The notes beneath the pieces are model-generated. The model was not told the DNA's origin. It searched no databases and saw only the letters and a list, made by a program, of their open reading frames with translations. A stretch of 26,110 nt of DNA from Candidatus Omnitrophota bacterium (lineage in GTDB: Bacteria; Omnitrophota; Gorgyraeia; B26-G9): positions 1-26,110 of the forward strand of contig JAKLQT010000261.1 of NCBI GenBank assembly GCA_022013205.1, given 5' to 3'. Every line of letters starts with the position of its first letter. Position 1 is the first letter of the stretch. Below, in pieces: positions 15,766-22,685 of the stretch. A program made the position numbers and the translations under genes.

Positions 15766-16956
15766 TTATTCTCCGATTGCGAACACTACGATAGTTTCAT
15801 TATGAAAAAATGTTTGTCCCAGATTTATAGTCGCGCCAAGAGGCGCCTGTTCTCCATATGTATAAAAACCCATTACCGGGGTTTCTTTTCCGAAAATGCT
15901 TTTGACAATCTCTATCTCTTCTTCGCTTTTTCGCCCAAACAGCCTTTCGCGCGATACAGAATCAAATATAAAAACCAGATCTGCTTTTTGCTTTCTCAGG
16001 CCGCTAAGAGCTATTTCCGCGGCTTTTTTAGCCGCTTTCAGGGCGGTTTCCTTTGAGCCCATCATTACCCTGATTTCAGACCCGCAGGGAACTTCACCCG
16101 CGCAGATCAATGAGCCGTCCTGGTCAACACGCAAAGCGTTTCGAATTATACATTCTTCCTCTTCCGGTATCGACATGCCCAGAGGATACATTACAGACAT
16201 TCGGGCCATAGGCTCATTCTTTAGATCGGCAACTCTTTTATCGAAATAATCCTCATAAATTCTCGCTGCCGGTTTACCGTCAAGCTTTTTGATTATATTG
16301 TGCTGCGCTTCGGTCACAACTCTCGGCTTACCCAGCGGATACCAGCCGTGCCGTGCCCCTATACCTACACTTATGTCCCCTGAGAAAAGAATACCTGCAA
16401 CGCTATTAGTATATACATTCTCATCAAAATACTGAAAAGTTTTTTCAAAAAGGAAGTCATCAGCCGCTGAGCCGCCGACAATCGGGAAACTTGTGCCAAG
16501 TACCTCCTGTATACCCCTGATGATCTCAACCCCGTTGCCGTTGAGCCCGTCTGGAAGCATCATAAAGGCATGACGAATCGCCCCCTTTTTTGTCTTTATT
16601 ACTGTATCACGCGCCACTTCCTGCCCAGCCCCGCGGGAGTTTTTACTGATATTTTTGCCGATTCCTATAGCCGCATGTAAACTGTTTGATTTTATGATTA
16701 GGATGCTGACCGACTTTTTTTTAGGGCCTTCATTGGTAATTTCTCCAGCGGTTGTGCATCCTATAAGAGGCGCGTTTGGCAAGACGCTTTTTATGCCGCG
16801 TATGAGCTGAACATGCTCAAAACGCGAAGAGGCGAAGCAAAATACGATATCAGGGTCATTGCTTCCCAAATTTTCTATTGCATTCCTTGCAGCCAATGCT
16901 CCGGCCGCAAAAGATTCAAACTCTTTACTATTGCCTACTCCAACTGATATTGTCAT
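15766..16956 (-). CDS. FIST-domain sensor protein
   Basis: FIST proteins are predicted small-ligand sensors of signal-transduction pathways, usually linked to kinases or GGDEF proteins. At 396 residues this one has both halves and no other domain. FIST_N covers about 25-220, with LIGCTTAGEI near 84-93 and FPIVGGSAADD near 177-187. FIST_C covers about 225-380, with GSEIRVMMG and PVMGFYTYGEQAPLG near the end. No signal peptide or membrane span is seen, so it is cytoplasmic. It is first in an apparent operon with the kinase and GGDDF regulator. The ATG at 16954-16956 has no ribosome site, and the predicted promoter would start the mRNA within a few bases of it. The ligand cannot be read from sequence. 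Confidence 0.9.
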   Translation of the reverse strand: MTISVGVGNSKEFESFAAGALAARNAIENLGSNDPDIVFCFASSRFEHVQLIRGIKSVLPNAPLIGCTTAGEITNEGPKKKSVSILIIKSNSLHAAIGIGKNISKNSRGAGQEVARDTVIKTKKGAIRHAFMMLPDGLNGNGVEIIRGIQEVLGTSFPIVGGSAADDFLFEKTFQYFDENVYTNSVAGILFSGDISVGIGARHGWYPLGKPRVVTEAQHNIIKKLDGKPAARIYEDYFDKRVADLKNEPMARMSVMYPLGMSIPEEEECIIRNALRVDQDGSLICAGEVPCGSEIRVMMGSKETALKAAKKAAEIALSGLRKQKADLVFIFDSVSRERLFGRKSEEEIEIVKSIFGKETPVMGFYTYGEQAPLGATINLGQTFFHNETIVVFAIGE

Positions 16957-16964
16957 ATCTTATT

Positions 16965-16993
16965 AGTGTATAACCTCTCAGCTAAAAAGTCAA
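16965..16993 (-). promoter_or_regulatory. Predicted promoter of the FIST-kinase-GGDDF operon
   Basis: On the minus strand the -35 is TTGACT (16988-16993) and the -10 is TACACT (16965-16970), spaced 17 bases. The predicted start lies within about 3 bases of the FIST ATG, implying a leaderless mRNA. The -35 falls at the stop codon of a decayed GxxExxY gene. Confidence 0.45.
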
Positions 16994-17109
16994 CTAGGCC
17001 GCTGAGAAATCGTATATTCTTTTAAAGTTAATAAGCAAGTTGATTTCAATAATCCCGGCCCCAACGTTTTATGAACCTCTATCGCGTAACCGATAACTTT
17101 TTCCGTTAA

Positions 17110-17236
17110 CCCGGATATTTTATGCTCTGCATGAAATATCCGCCCAAAGGGCCGATGGATTAAATCGTCTAACGATTTAATCCTGCTATCGTGCCATTGT
17201 ATAGCCCATTTTCTTCGGGCTATGCAATATGCAGGC
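17110..17236. repeat. Palindromic element of three hairpins with a 3-bp flanking repeat
   Basis: About 127 bp of consecutive hairpins. First, 17112-17142: a 14-bp stem (CGGATATTT with AAATATCCG, a T-G pair, then ATGC/GCAT) with a 3-base loop. Second, 17157-17183: a perfect 12-bp stem GGATTAAATCGT/ACGATTTAATCC with a CTA loop, extendable outward past small bulges. Third, 17196-17228: a 12-bp stem with one wobble, holding ATAGCCC/GGGCTAT. TAA flanks both sides (17107-17109 and 17237-17239), a candidate target-site duplication, and the ends are similar when inverted. One minus-strand frame is open across it. It resembles mobile palindromic repeats. Confidence 0.6.
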
Positions 17237-17251
17237 TAATTCATTGATCTT

Positions 17252-17278
17252 TACTCTGTACTCTCTGTGAGCTCTGTG
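17252..17278 (-). repeat. Three nonamer CACAGAG-type units
   Basis: On the minus strand three 9-base units share a YACAGAG core (CACAGAGCT, CACAGAGAG, TACAGAGTA). They encode the TTELTESTE part of the decayed GxxExxY reading frame. Confidence 0.6.
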
Positions 17279-17292
17279 GTAAATTCTTTCAT

Positions 17293-17442
17293 GTTTTCAA
17301 CCAATTTTTATCACATTATTTATGAATGACCCTTAATTGTTCTTTTCAGAGTTAGTTAAAGTAGTTTTGTTTGTACACCCTCCTCCTCATTTTTTCAATA
17401 GCATGGATAAAGACATACCGCAGAAGAATTATAAAAAAAAAT
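17293..17442. other. Remainder of the FIST-gspI spacer
   Basis: AT-rich sequence with no recognisable gene, RNA or terminator. A strong AGGAGGAGG lies at 17380-17388 on the minus strand, but the reading frame after it has only eight codons (17352-17378). Confidence 0.5.
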
Positions 17443-17808
17443 CTATTGTTTTAAATCTATGGTTGTATGAGATAAGCTGGCAGTGGAGGAAGAGCCGTTT
17501 TTGCCCCAGGTGACGTTTATTGTTAAGTTTTTCAATATATCACTTGTATTATTGACAGTTAAGTCCCAAAGAAACTCTTTTTTATCTAAAAAAACTTTAC
17601 CGGGTGAGATTTGTTCTTTAGAATAGAGCTGATTGTAAATATTGTCGAGCAGCAGATATGACAGGCAATTATTTCTTATTTGGCTGTTGCTTTTCGTAAT
17701 CATAGAAAGTGATCTGACCAAGAAAAGGATTCCCACGGAAAGTACTACTAGTGATACAAGTATTTCGATCAGAATAAACCCATTAGTTTTTTTAGTTTTG
17801 GTACTCAT
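17443..17808 (-). CDS. gspI: Type II secretion minor pseudopilin, GspI-like
   Basis: Prepilin-type protein of 121 residues, expected to be inserted in the inner membrane, cleaved by prepilin peptidase and built into the pseudopilus. The leader MSTKTKKTNG is followed at position 11 by FILIEILVSLVVLSVGILF. This has Gly before the cut, Phe at +1 and Glu at +5, then a hydrophobic helix. The LIEILVSLVVLSVGI pattern and short length favour GspI over other pseudopilins. The ATG at 17806-17808 overlaps the gspH stop by 4 bases (ATGA), with GGAG five bases upstream. It is the last gene of the run. gspJ, gspK and the other T2SS genes do not follow, so the cluster is partial. Confidence 0.85.
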   Translation of the reverse strand: MSTKTKKTNGFILIEILVSLVVLSVGILFLVRSLSMITKSNSQIRNNCLSYLLLDNIYNQLYSKEQISPGKVFLDKKEFLWDLTVNNTSDILKNLTINVTWGKNGSSSTASLSHTTIDLKQ

Positions 17809-18464
17809 ATATACTCCAAAAGTATCTCTCCGCTTAGAGTTGTCGTTATCTTTGCTGTATTATCTTTTTTATCGGTGATAAAAAATTCAGCTGATGATAT
17901 AGCCCCGGTTTGCTGGAAAATTATTTCTTGCTTATCAAAAGTATTGGACGGCGAAAAAAAAGACATACTCATAGGAAGAGTGCGGGCCCCAAGCAAAGAA
18001 TCTTTTACCATGGAAAATTGATCAGGTGTTTCATGGGAATTTTTCAGGACTGAATATGAATTTTGGGAAAAATCGATCACTAATTTGTGGATTTTCTGCT
18101 CAGAGATTGAAGCCCTTTTCAGCAGTTCGCACATTGCTTTAATCTGGGCAGCCTTATTTCTCAGATAAAAATTGCCGGCTGTTTTAGACAACATAGGGAT
18201 GCTGATTGAAAAAAACACGCAAATTATGACTATAACGCACAGTAGTTCTATTAAAGTAAACCCCGTTAGAGAACAAAATTCTTTTACTCTGTTTGAAAAA
18301 AGTTTTCTAACAGGGCGAGCGGCATACGCTGAGGTTGGCTTTAAACCATTGTTAGCTTTATAAGGTATTCCACCGCCGGCTTCGTCTGTGGCTTTCTCTA
18401 ACGGGGTAAATCCCCTGTTTTGCGTTTGCGGCCCGCGATCCGCGGCGTTTCTTATGCCAATCAT
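17805..18464 (-). CDS. gspH: Prepilin-type pseudopilin, GspH-like, with a 50-residue insertion in its leader
   Basis: Second minor pseudopilin, 219 residues from ATG 18462-18464, which overlaps the gspG stop (TGATG) and is therefore coupled to it. A TTG at 18476 is possible but less likely. The real cleavage site is G68 before FTLIELLCVIVIICVFFSIS, a normal N-terminal helix. The leader is 68 residues instead of the usual 6-25. It contains an earlier imitation site, G18 before FTPLEKA, with Glu at +5 but no hydrophobic helix. The 50 residues between the two sites are encoded by a 148-bp element with inverted termini (18260-18407) plus a 2-bp duplication. Removing them gives an ordinary leader, MIGIRNAADRGPQTQNRG. 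Whether peptidase still processes the long form is unknown. Confidence 0.85.
   Translation of the reverse strand: MIGIRNAADRGPQTQNRGFTPLEKATDEAGGGIPYKANNGLKPTSAYAARPVRKLFSNRVKEFCSLTGFTLIELLCVIVIICVFFSISIPMLSKTAGNFYLRNKAAQIKAMCELLKRASISEQKIHKLVIDFSQNSYSVLKNSHETPDQFSMVKDSLLGARTLPMSMSFFSPSNTFDKQEIIFQQTGAISSAEFFITDKKDNTAKITTTLSGEILLEYI
18260..18407. mobile_element. 148-bp MITE-like element with 14-bp terminal inverted repeats, inside gspH
   Basis: The ends are perfect inverted repeats: ACCCCGTTAGAGAA at 18260-18273 and TTCTCTAACGGGGT at 18394-18407. The flanking AA/TT dinucleotide fits a 2-bp target duplication, making the total addition 150 bp, exactly 50 codons. A degenerate internal copy of the terminus (CCCTGTTAGAAAAC on the minus strand) lies near 18302-18315. 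It encodes no enzyme, so any movement would need proteins encoded elsewhere. The minus-strand frame is open throughout. Confidence 0.7.
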
Positions 18465-18880
18465 CAGTCTTCCCAATTCCCGATATCATCGTTGCCGCCC
18501 TCAGAGCCGTCCTTGCCTATAGAAAAAAGGTCATAATCCTCTATGTTGTTAATACCCGGACAAATATACCGGTATTCATTCCCCCATGGATCAATCGGTT
18601 TTTTCTTAAGATATGGGCCGTTCCAGTTTTTTACCAGAGGCTGCGTTGTCGGTTTCTCTACCAGGGCATCGAGTCCCTGCTGGGTTGAGGGGAATACCCC
18701 GTTATCAAGTTCGTACAGGTCAAGAGCTAAAGGTATGTTCGATAAAATGTCGGCTTTAACAGCTGTATTACGAGCCTGTTCGGCCCGGCCGGCTAGACGA
18801 GGTATAACGAGAGCCGCTAGAGTTCCAATAATTATTACTACAAGCATTAATTCAATTAGTGTAAATCCTTTGTTTTTCAT
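18464..18880 (-). CDS. gspG: Type II secretion major pseudopilin
   Basis: Main subunit of the periplasmic pseudopilus, 138 residues. The five-residue leader MKNKG precedes FTLIELMLVVIIIGTLAALV, the canonical cleavage and methylation site plus assembly helix. The globular part has the GspG signatures: NGVFPSTQQGLDAL, then NWNGPYLKKKPIDPWGNEY, and a C-terminal stretch of acidic and Gly residues (GKDGSEGGNDDIGNW) that forms the calcium site in known structures. The ATG at 18878-18880 has AAGGAG four bases upstream. This is the most diagnostic gene of the cluster and favours type II secretion over a type IV pilus. Confidence 0.96.
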   Translation of the reverse strand: MKNKGFTLIELMLVVIIIGTLAALVIPRLAGRAEQARNTAVKADILSNIPLALDLYELDNGVFPSTQQGLDALVEKPTTQPLVKNWNGPYLKKKPIDPWGNEYRYICPGINNIEDYDLFSIGKDGSEGGNDDIGNWED

Positions 18881-18897
18881 TGCTCTCCTTTATAGTG

Positions 18898-20103
18898 TTA
18901 TTGAACCAAGAAATTCATCTGAAAAATCGGCAGTAGAATCGCCATTACAATAATCGCTACGATAATCCCTAAAATAAGTATTAAAGCCGGTTCAATCATG
19001 AACATCAATGTTTCAATTAATCCGGAAGATTCGTTTTCGTTCATCTGGGCAATCCGAAACAGCATTTCTTCAAGTCTGCCGCTCTCCTCTCCCACGCCGA
19101 TCAAATCAAGCGTATTTTTATCAAATATATTACTGTCTTTTAAAGCCGCGCTTATATGCTGTCCCTTGGTAACCTGGGTATGCACGTGCTTTATCTCTTG
19201 CGCGAAAACAAGGTTAGTTGCTATTTCAGAAGTGATCTTTAAAGAGTTTATAATAGAAACTCCGTTTTCGATCAGGCTTCCGAGCGTTCTGGCAAAGCGG
19301 GCGATCTGAATTTTTAAAACAATATTTTTAACTAAAGGGACCTTCATTTTAAAACCGTCAAAAAGGAAGCGGCCCTTTTGCGTCTTTAATTGCTTCTGGA
19401 TAATGAAAACAGCAACGCCGGTTATTGCGCCCATAAGTAACCAGTAATTTTTTAAAAACTTGCTTGTGTTTATAAGCATCTGGGTCAGGATCGGAAGCTG
19501 TTGGTCCAGATCTTCGAACAGGGTAATGAATTTCGGTAGGACAAATGTAGTTAACACAAACAGAGTGATTGCCCCTACGCTTAAAAGCAGGACCGGATAA
19601 GCAAGCGCGGAACGTACTTTGTTGTTAAAATTTATATCGCGTTCTTTGAGATCGGCAATTTTTGCTACTGCCTCAGGAAGCGTCCCTGTAGTCTCCGCGG
19701 ATTTTATCATGTTGATTTCAAAGGTGGTAAATACATCAGGATAAAATAACAGCGCCTCAGAAAATGTCTTTCCTTTCTGAAGTTTTTCCTTCAGGTCCAG
19801 TACGATTAAGCGCAGCCTTGGATTATGGCATTGAGAACTGATATTTCCTAAAGATTTTACGATTGGAAGCCCGGCGATATTCAGGTTCGCAAGCTGTCTT
19901 AAAAAGATATAGATATCTTTTGAAGATATTTTTTTAGAAAGCGAGAATTTTCCAACATTCTCCTCGGATTTTACTTTTATAAACACAGGATGATAATTAA
20001 GCAGCAAAAGCTTATTTATTGCTGCTTTTTCGCTCTCCGCCTCAATTGTTCCGCTGCGGAAAGTGTCCGGTTTAACCTTGGCTTTATATGTATATATCGG
20101 CAT
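18898..20103 (-). CDS. gspF: Type II secretion inner-membrane platform protein
   Basis: Polytopic inner-membrane platform protein (GspF/PilC family) that couples the ATPase to pseudopilus assembly, 401 residues. The family opening PIYTYKAKVK is present, followed by two copies of the T2SF domain (about 60-190 and 265-390). Hydrophobic segments fit three membrane spans: about 165-190, 215-235 and 368-392. The second repeat carries the conserved GEESGRLEEMLFRIA. The ATG is at 20101-20103 with no clear ribosome site. A 54-bp spacer separates it from gspE, mostly an AT-rich heptamer repeat. PilC is the alternative name, but its neighbour gspG points to GspF. Confidence 0.93.
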   Translation of the reverse strand: MPIYTYKAKVKPDTFRSGTIEAESEKAAINKLLLLNYHPVFIKVKSEENVGKFSLSKKISSKDIYIFLRQLANLNIAGLPIVKSLGNISSQCHNPRLRLIVLDLKEKLQKGKTFSEALLFYPDVFTTFEINMIKSAETTGTLPEAVAKIADLKERDINFNNKVRSALAYPVLLLSVGAITLFVLTTFVLPKFITLFEDLDQQLPILTQMLINTSKFLKNYWLLMGAITGVAVFIIQKQLKTQKGRFLFDGFKMKVPLVKNIVLKIQIARFARTLGSLIENGVSIINSLKITSEIATNLVFAQEIKHVHTQVTKGQHISAALKDSNIFDKNTLDLIGVGEESGRLEEMLFRIAQMNENESSGLIETLMFMIEPALILILGIIVAIIVMAILLPIFQMNFLVQ

Positions 20104-20122
20104 GGTTTATATAGTTACTAGT

Positions 20123-20143
20123 GATAATTCATCATTCATAATT
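20123..20143. repeat. Heptamer micro-tandem repeat, three units
   Basis: GATAATT, CATCATT and CATAATT lie in tandem in the gspE-gspF spacer. They share a 7-base register with the repeats at 890-917 and 7226-7260 but differ in sequence. Confidence 0.5.
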
Positions 20144-20157
20144 ATTTTGTTTCTAAG

Positions 20158-21867
20158 TTATTCACTGTCCTGCTGGGTTACGCGCATTACTTCCTCCGGA
20201 GTGGTTATTCCGCTGACTACCTTTTCCCATCCGCTTAAACGCAGTGTCTTCATGCCCGCGGCAATGGCTTTTTGTTTGATCAAATTAGAGGGGCTGTGAT
20301 CAAGAATCATTTCTTTAACCATATCATCGATTTTAAGTATTTCAAATATTGCTGTTCTTCCTATGTATCCGGTAAATTTGCAGCCTTCGCATCCGTTTCC
20401 TTTGTATAGATCATTTTCCTTGAATCTGCCGCGGTGTATACCGAATTCATCCATTAACTCATCGTGCGGCTTATACGGTTCTTTGCAGGCTGGGCAAATA
20501 ACCCTCACTAAACGCTGGGCGATAACACAGTTCAAAGAGCTGGCCACAAGGTATGGTTCAATTCCCATATCAAGTAATCTGGCAATCGCACCGGGAGCAT
20601 CATTTGTGTGCAGTGTGCTGAAAACAAGATGGCCGGTCAAAGCAGTGCGGATGGACAGCTCGGCGGTTTCAAGGTCTCTGATTTCCCCGACCATCATTAT
20701 GTCCGGATCATGGCGTAGCATGGAACGCAGGCCGTTGGAAAAAGATAAATTAATCTTTGGATGAATCTGAATTTGAGTAATACCGTGAAGTTTATACTCA
20801 ATAGGGTCTTCAATTGTAATAATCTTTCTTTCCATGGCATTAATTCTGTTTAAACAGGAATAAAGCGTAGTTGTTTTTCCGCTTCCTGTAGGCCCGGTAA
20901 CAAGAATTATACCATGCGGTTTTTTGATCATCGTATTTAGAATATCCAACCCATCAATATCCAGTCCCAGCTCAGAAAGAGTGAAAAATATTTGCTTTCT
21001 TGATAGTATCCTTATCTCAACGCTCTCTCCGAAAGCAGTAGGCAGGATCGACACTCTAAAATCAAAATCTTCTTTATCTATTCTAATCTGTATCCTTCCG
21101 TCCTGGGGCAGGCGTTTTTCCGCGATATCCATCTCGGCCATTATCTTTACGCGCACAATTATAGATGATTGAAAGTGGGCAATAGCAGCAGGCACAGGCA
21201 CATCGTAAAGCAGCCCGTCTATACGATAGCGCACTCTAAGGTTGTCCTCGAACGGTTCTATATGTATATCCGTAGCTCTTTCTCGTACAGCTTGCTGTAT
21301 TACCTGATCGAGAAATTTAATTACAGAAGGATCATCTGATTCTGATTGAAGCTGACTTTCGGCATCCTCATCACTTGTTTTCGAAAGAATCCGCAAGTGA
21401 GGTGTATCATCAACCATCTGTGCCATAGTCTTAGCACCCACACCGTAATATCTTTTGATCGCCTCGTTTATTTCAAAAGATGTCGCAAGGGAAATTTTTA
21501 CAGGCTGCTTGATCACGAGCTTTATTTCATCAAGCGCGTAAAGATCAAGGGGATCACTTACCGCGATGCGCAGGCTGCCTTCTTCCTCAGCCAACGGAAA
21601 GAAGTTATAATGCGTAACAAACCGCGCGGGGATTTTATTTATTACTTCCTGCTCGACCGTGGCTGCGCGTATCCTTATGAATGGAATATCCATAAGTTCC
21701 GCAAGATTTGAAATAATATTTTCTTCGCTGACTATTCCGCTGCGGATCAGTTCTTCGCCTATCCTCAGATTTGTCTTTTTCTGACTAATAAGCGCGCTAT
21801 CTAGCTGCTCCTGCGTGATAATCTTTTTTTGAACCAGTAATTCACCCAGTTTTTGATTGCCAGGCAT
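20158..21867 (-). CDS. gspE: Type II secretion assembly ATPase GspE / PilB family
   Basis: Cytoplasmic hexameric ATPase driving pseudopilus assembly, 569 residues. An N-terminal MshEN-type domain (about 1-145) starts KLGELLVQKKIITQEQLDSA. The catalytic part has Walker A GPTGSGKT at 325-332, the Asp box ITIEDPIEY at 350-358, Walker B MMVGEIRD at 391-398 and the His box ALTGHLVFSTLHT at 409-421. The zinc-binding cysteines CPAC (458-461) and CEGC (493-496) are typical of GspE/PilB and absent from PilT. The ATG at 21865-21867 has AAGGAG seven bases upstream. It begins 19 bases after the restored trpA stop, so it probably shares the trp transcript. Confidence 0.95.
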   Translation of the reverse strand: MPGNQKLGELLVQKKIITQEQLDSALISQKKTNLRIGEELIRSGIVSEENIISNLAELMDIPFIRIRAATVEQEVINKIPARFVTHYNFFPLAEEEGSLRIAVSDPLDLYALDEIKLVIKQPVKISLATSFEINEAIKRYYGVGAKTMAQMVDDTPHLRILSKTSDEDAESQLQSESDDPSVIKFLDQVIQQAVRERATDIHIEPFEDNLRVRYRIDGLLYDVPVPAAIAHFQSSIIVRVKIMAEMDIAEKRLPQDGRIQIRIDKEDFDFRVSILPTAFGESVEIRILSRKQIFFTLSELGLDIDGLDILNTMIKKPHGIILVTGPTGSGKTTTLYSCLNRINAMERKIITIEDPIEYKLHGITQIQIHPKINLSFSNGLRSMLRHDPDIMMVGEIRDLETAELSIRTALTGHLVFSTLHTNDAPGAIARLLDMGIEPYLVASSLNCVIAQRLVRVICPACKEPYKPHDELMDEFGIHRGRFKENDLYKGNGCEGCKFTGYIGRTAIFEILKIDDMVKEMILDHSPSNLIKQKAIAAGMKTLRLSGWEKVVSGITTPEEVMRVTQQDSE

Positions 21868-21886
21868 AAGAGTGCTCCTTCTTGCC

Positions 21887-22685
21887 CTATAAGTTATTTC
21901 GCATTGAACGGATAAACCGGCTGATTTTCATTTCAATCTGCTTTTTGTTAATGCTTTCATTTATTATTTTTATGATCGCGCTGCCGATAATAACTCCGTC
22001 AGCCGCTTTATTTATTTTTTTTTACATGCTCCGGCTTTGATACGCCGAAACCGACAAAAACAGGGGTTTTTGATGTTTTCTTGATCAGGCGCACCTGTTT
22101 TAATAAATCAGCACCCAGAGTATCGCGTGTTCCGGTGACTCCGGCCAGGCTGATATAATAAATAAAGCCTCTGGAGATTCTGGATATTTTTTGCATCCTT
22201 TTAAAAGAGGTTAAAGGAGAGATTAAAAAGATCTGACAAATTGAGTTGTTTAAAAGCGCGTTGTTTAGTTCTTCTGCTTCCTCCGGAGGCAGGTCCGGAA
22301 CAATCACACCATCAAGCCCGGCAAGAGAAGCGTCTTTAGCGAATTTGCTTATACCGTATTTAAAAATCGGATTATAGTAGCTCATGATTATCAAAGGAAC
22401 CTCTGTCTTTTTTCTTAAATCTTTGATGATTTTTAAATACTTTATCATGCTCATGCCTTTATCAAGAGCCATCGCGGATGCTTTCTGGATTACCGGCCCG
22501 TCCGCGACCGGGTCTGAAAAGGGCATGCCCAGCTCTATAAAATCCACTTTATTATTTATAAGTATGTCCACCAACTCATGCGTTGTTTTAATATCAGGAA
22601 AACCGGCGCTGAGATAAGCGGTAAACGCTTTTTTTTTGCTTATGAACAGGTCCTTATTTTTTTCAATAATTCTGTTTTTAATCAT
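21887..22685 (-). CDS. trpA: Tryptophan synthase alpha chain, frameshifted in an A9 run
   Basis: Cleaves indole-3-glycerol phosphate to indole for TrpB. The catalytic E51 and D62 lie in FIELGMPFSDPVADGP, both intact. The first frame stops at 22008 after about 225 residues, inside GVSKPEHVKK, while the family runs about 265. The minus-strand run of nine As at 22015-22023 explains this. With eight As the frame continues as INKAADGVIIGSAIIKIINE and ends with TAG at 21887-21889, giving exactly the missing C terminus and a total of 265 residues. So it is a recent frameshift, a homopolymer sequencing error, or slippage-dependent expression. I chose ATG 22683-22685, overlapping the trpB stop (ATGATTAA), over TTG 22691. 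Confidence 0.9.

Larger units (their letters stand above)
16990..17292 (-). pseudogene. Decayed GxxExxY-family gene, interrupted by a palindromic element
   Basis: Minus-strand translation from 17109 gives LTEKVIGYAIEVHKTLGPG followed by LLKST, the unmistakable N-terminal core of the GxxExxY family (PD-(D/E)XK-like proteins of about 125 residues, function uncertain). The frame stops at 16990 after 39 residues, so most of the protein is missing. The naming motif has decayed: GLLESVY in relatives is GLLKSTC here, losing both Glu and Tyr. Upstream on the same strand, an ATG at 17290-17292 opens MKEFTTELTESTE followed by a stop. Such TTE/STE extensions, encoded by CACAGAG repeats (17252-17278), commonly precede this family as I recall it. 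The two parts are separated by the palindromic element at 17110-17236. It is surely not functional. Confidence 0.75.

Noticed and set aside
17157..17183. Perfect 12-bp stem hairpin as a transcription terminator
   Set aside because: It has no T-run on either strand and is one of three hairpins forming a larger palindromic element.
17352..17378. Eight-codon ORF behind a very strong AGGAGGAGG (17380-17388)
   Set aside because: The ribosome site is striking, but the peptide (VYKQNYFN) is too short to support as a gene. It may be the remnant of a lost gene's start.
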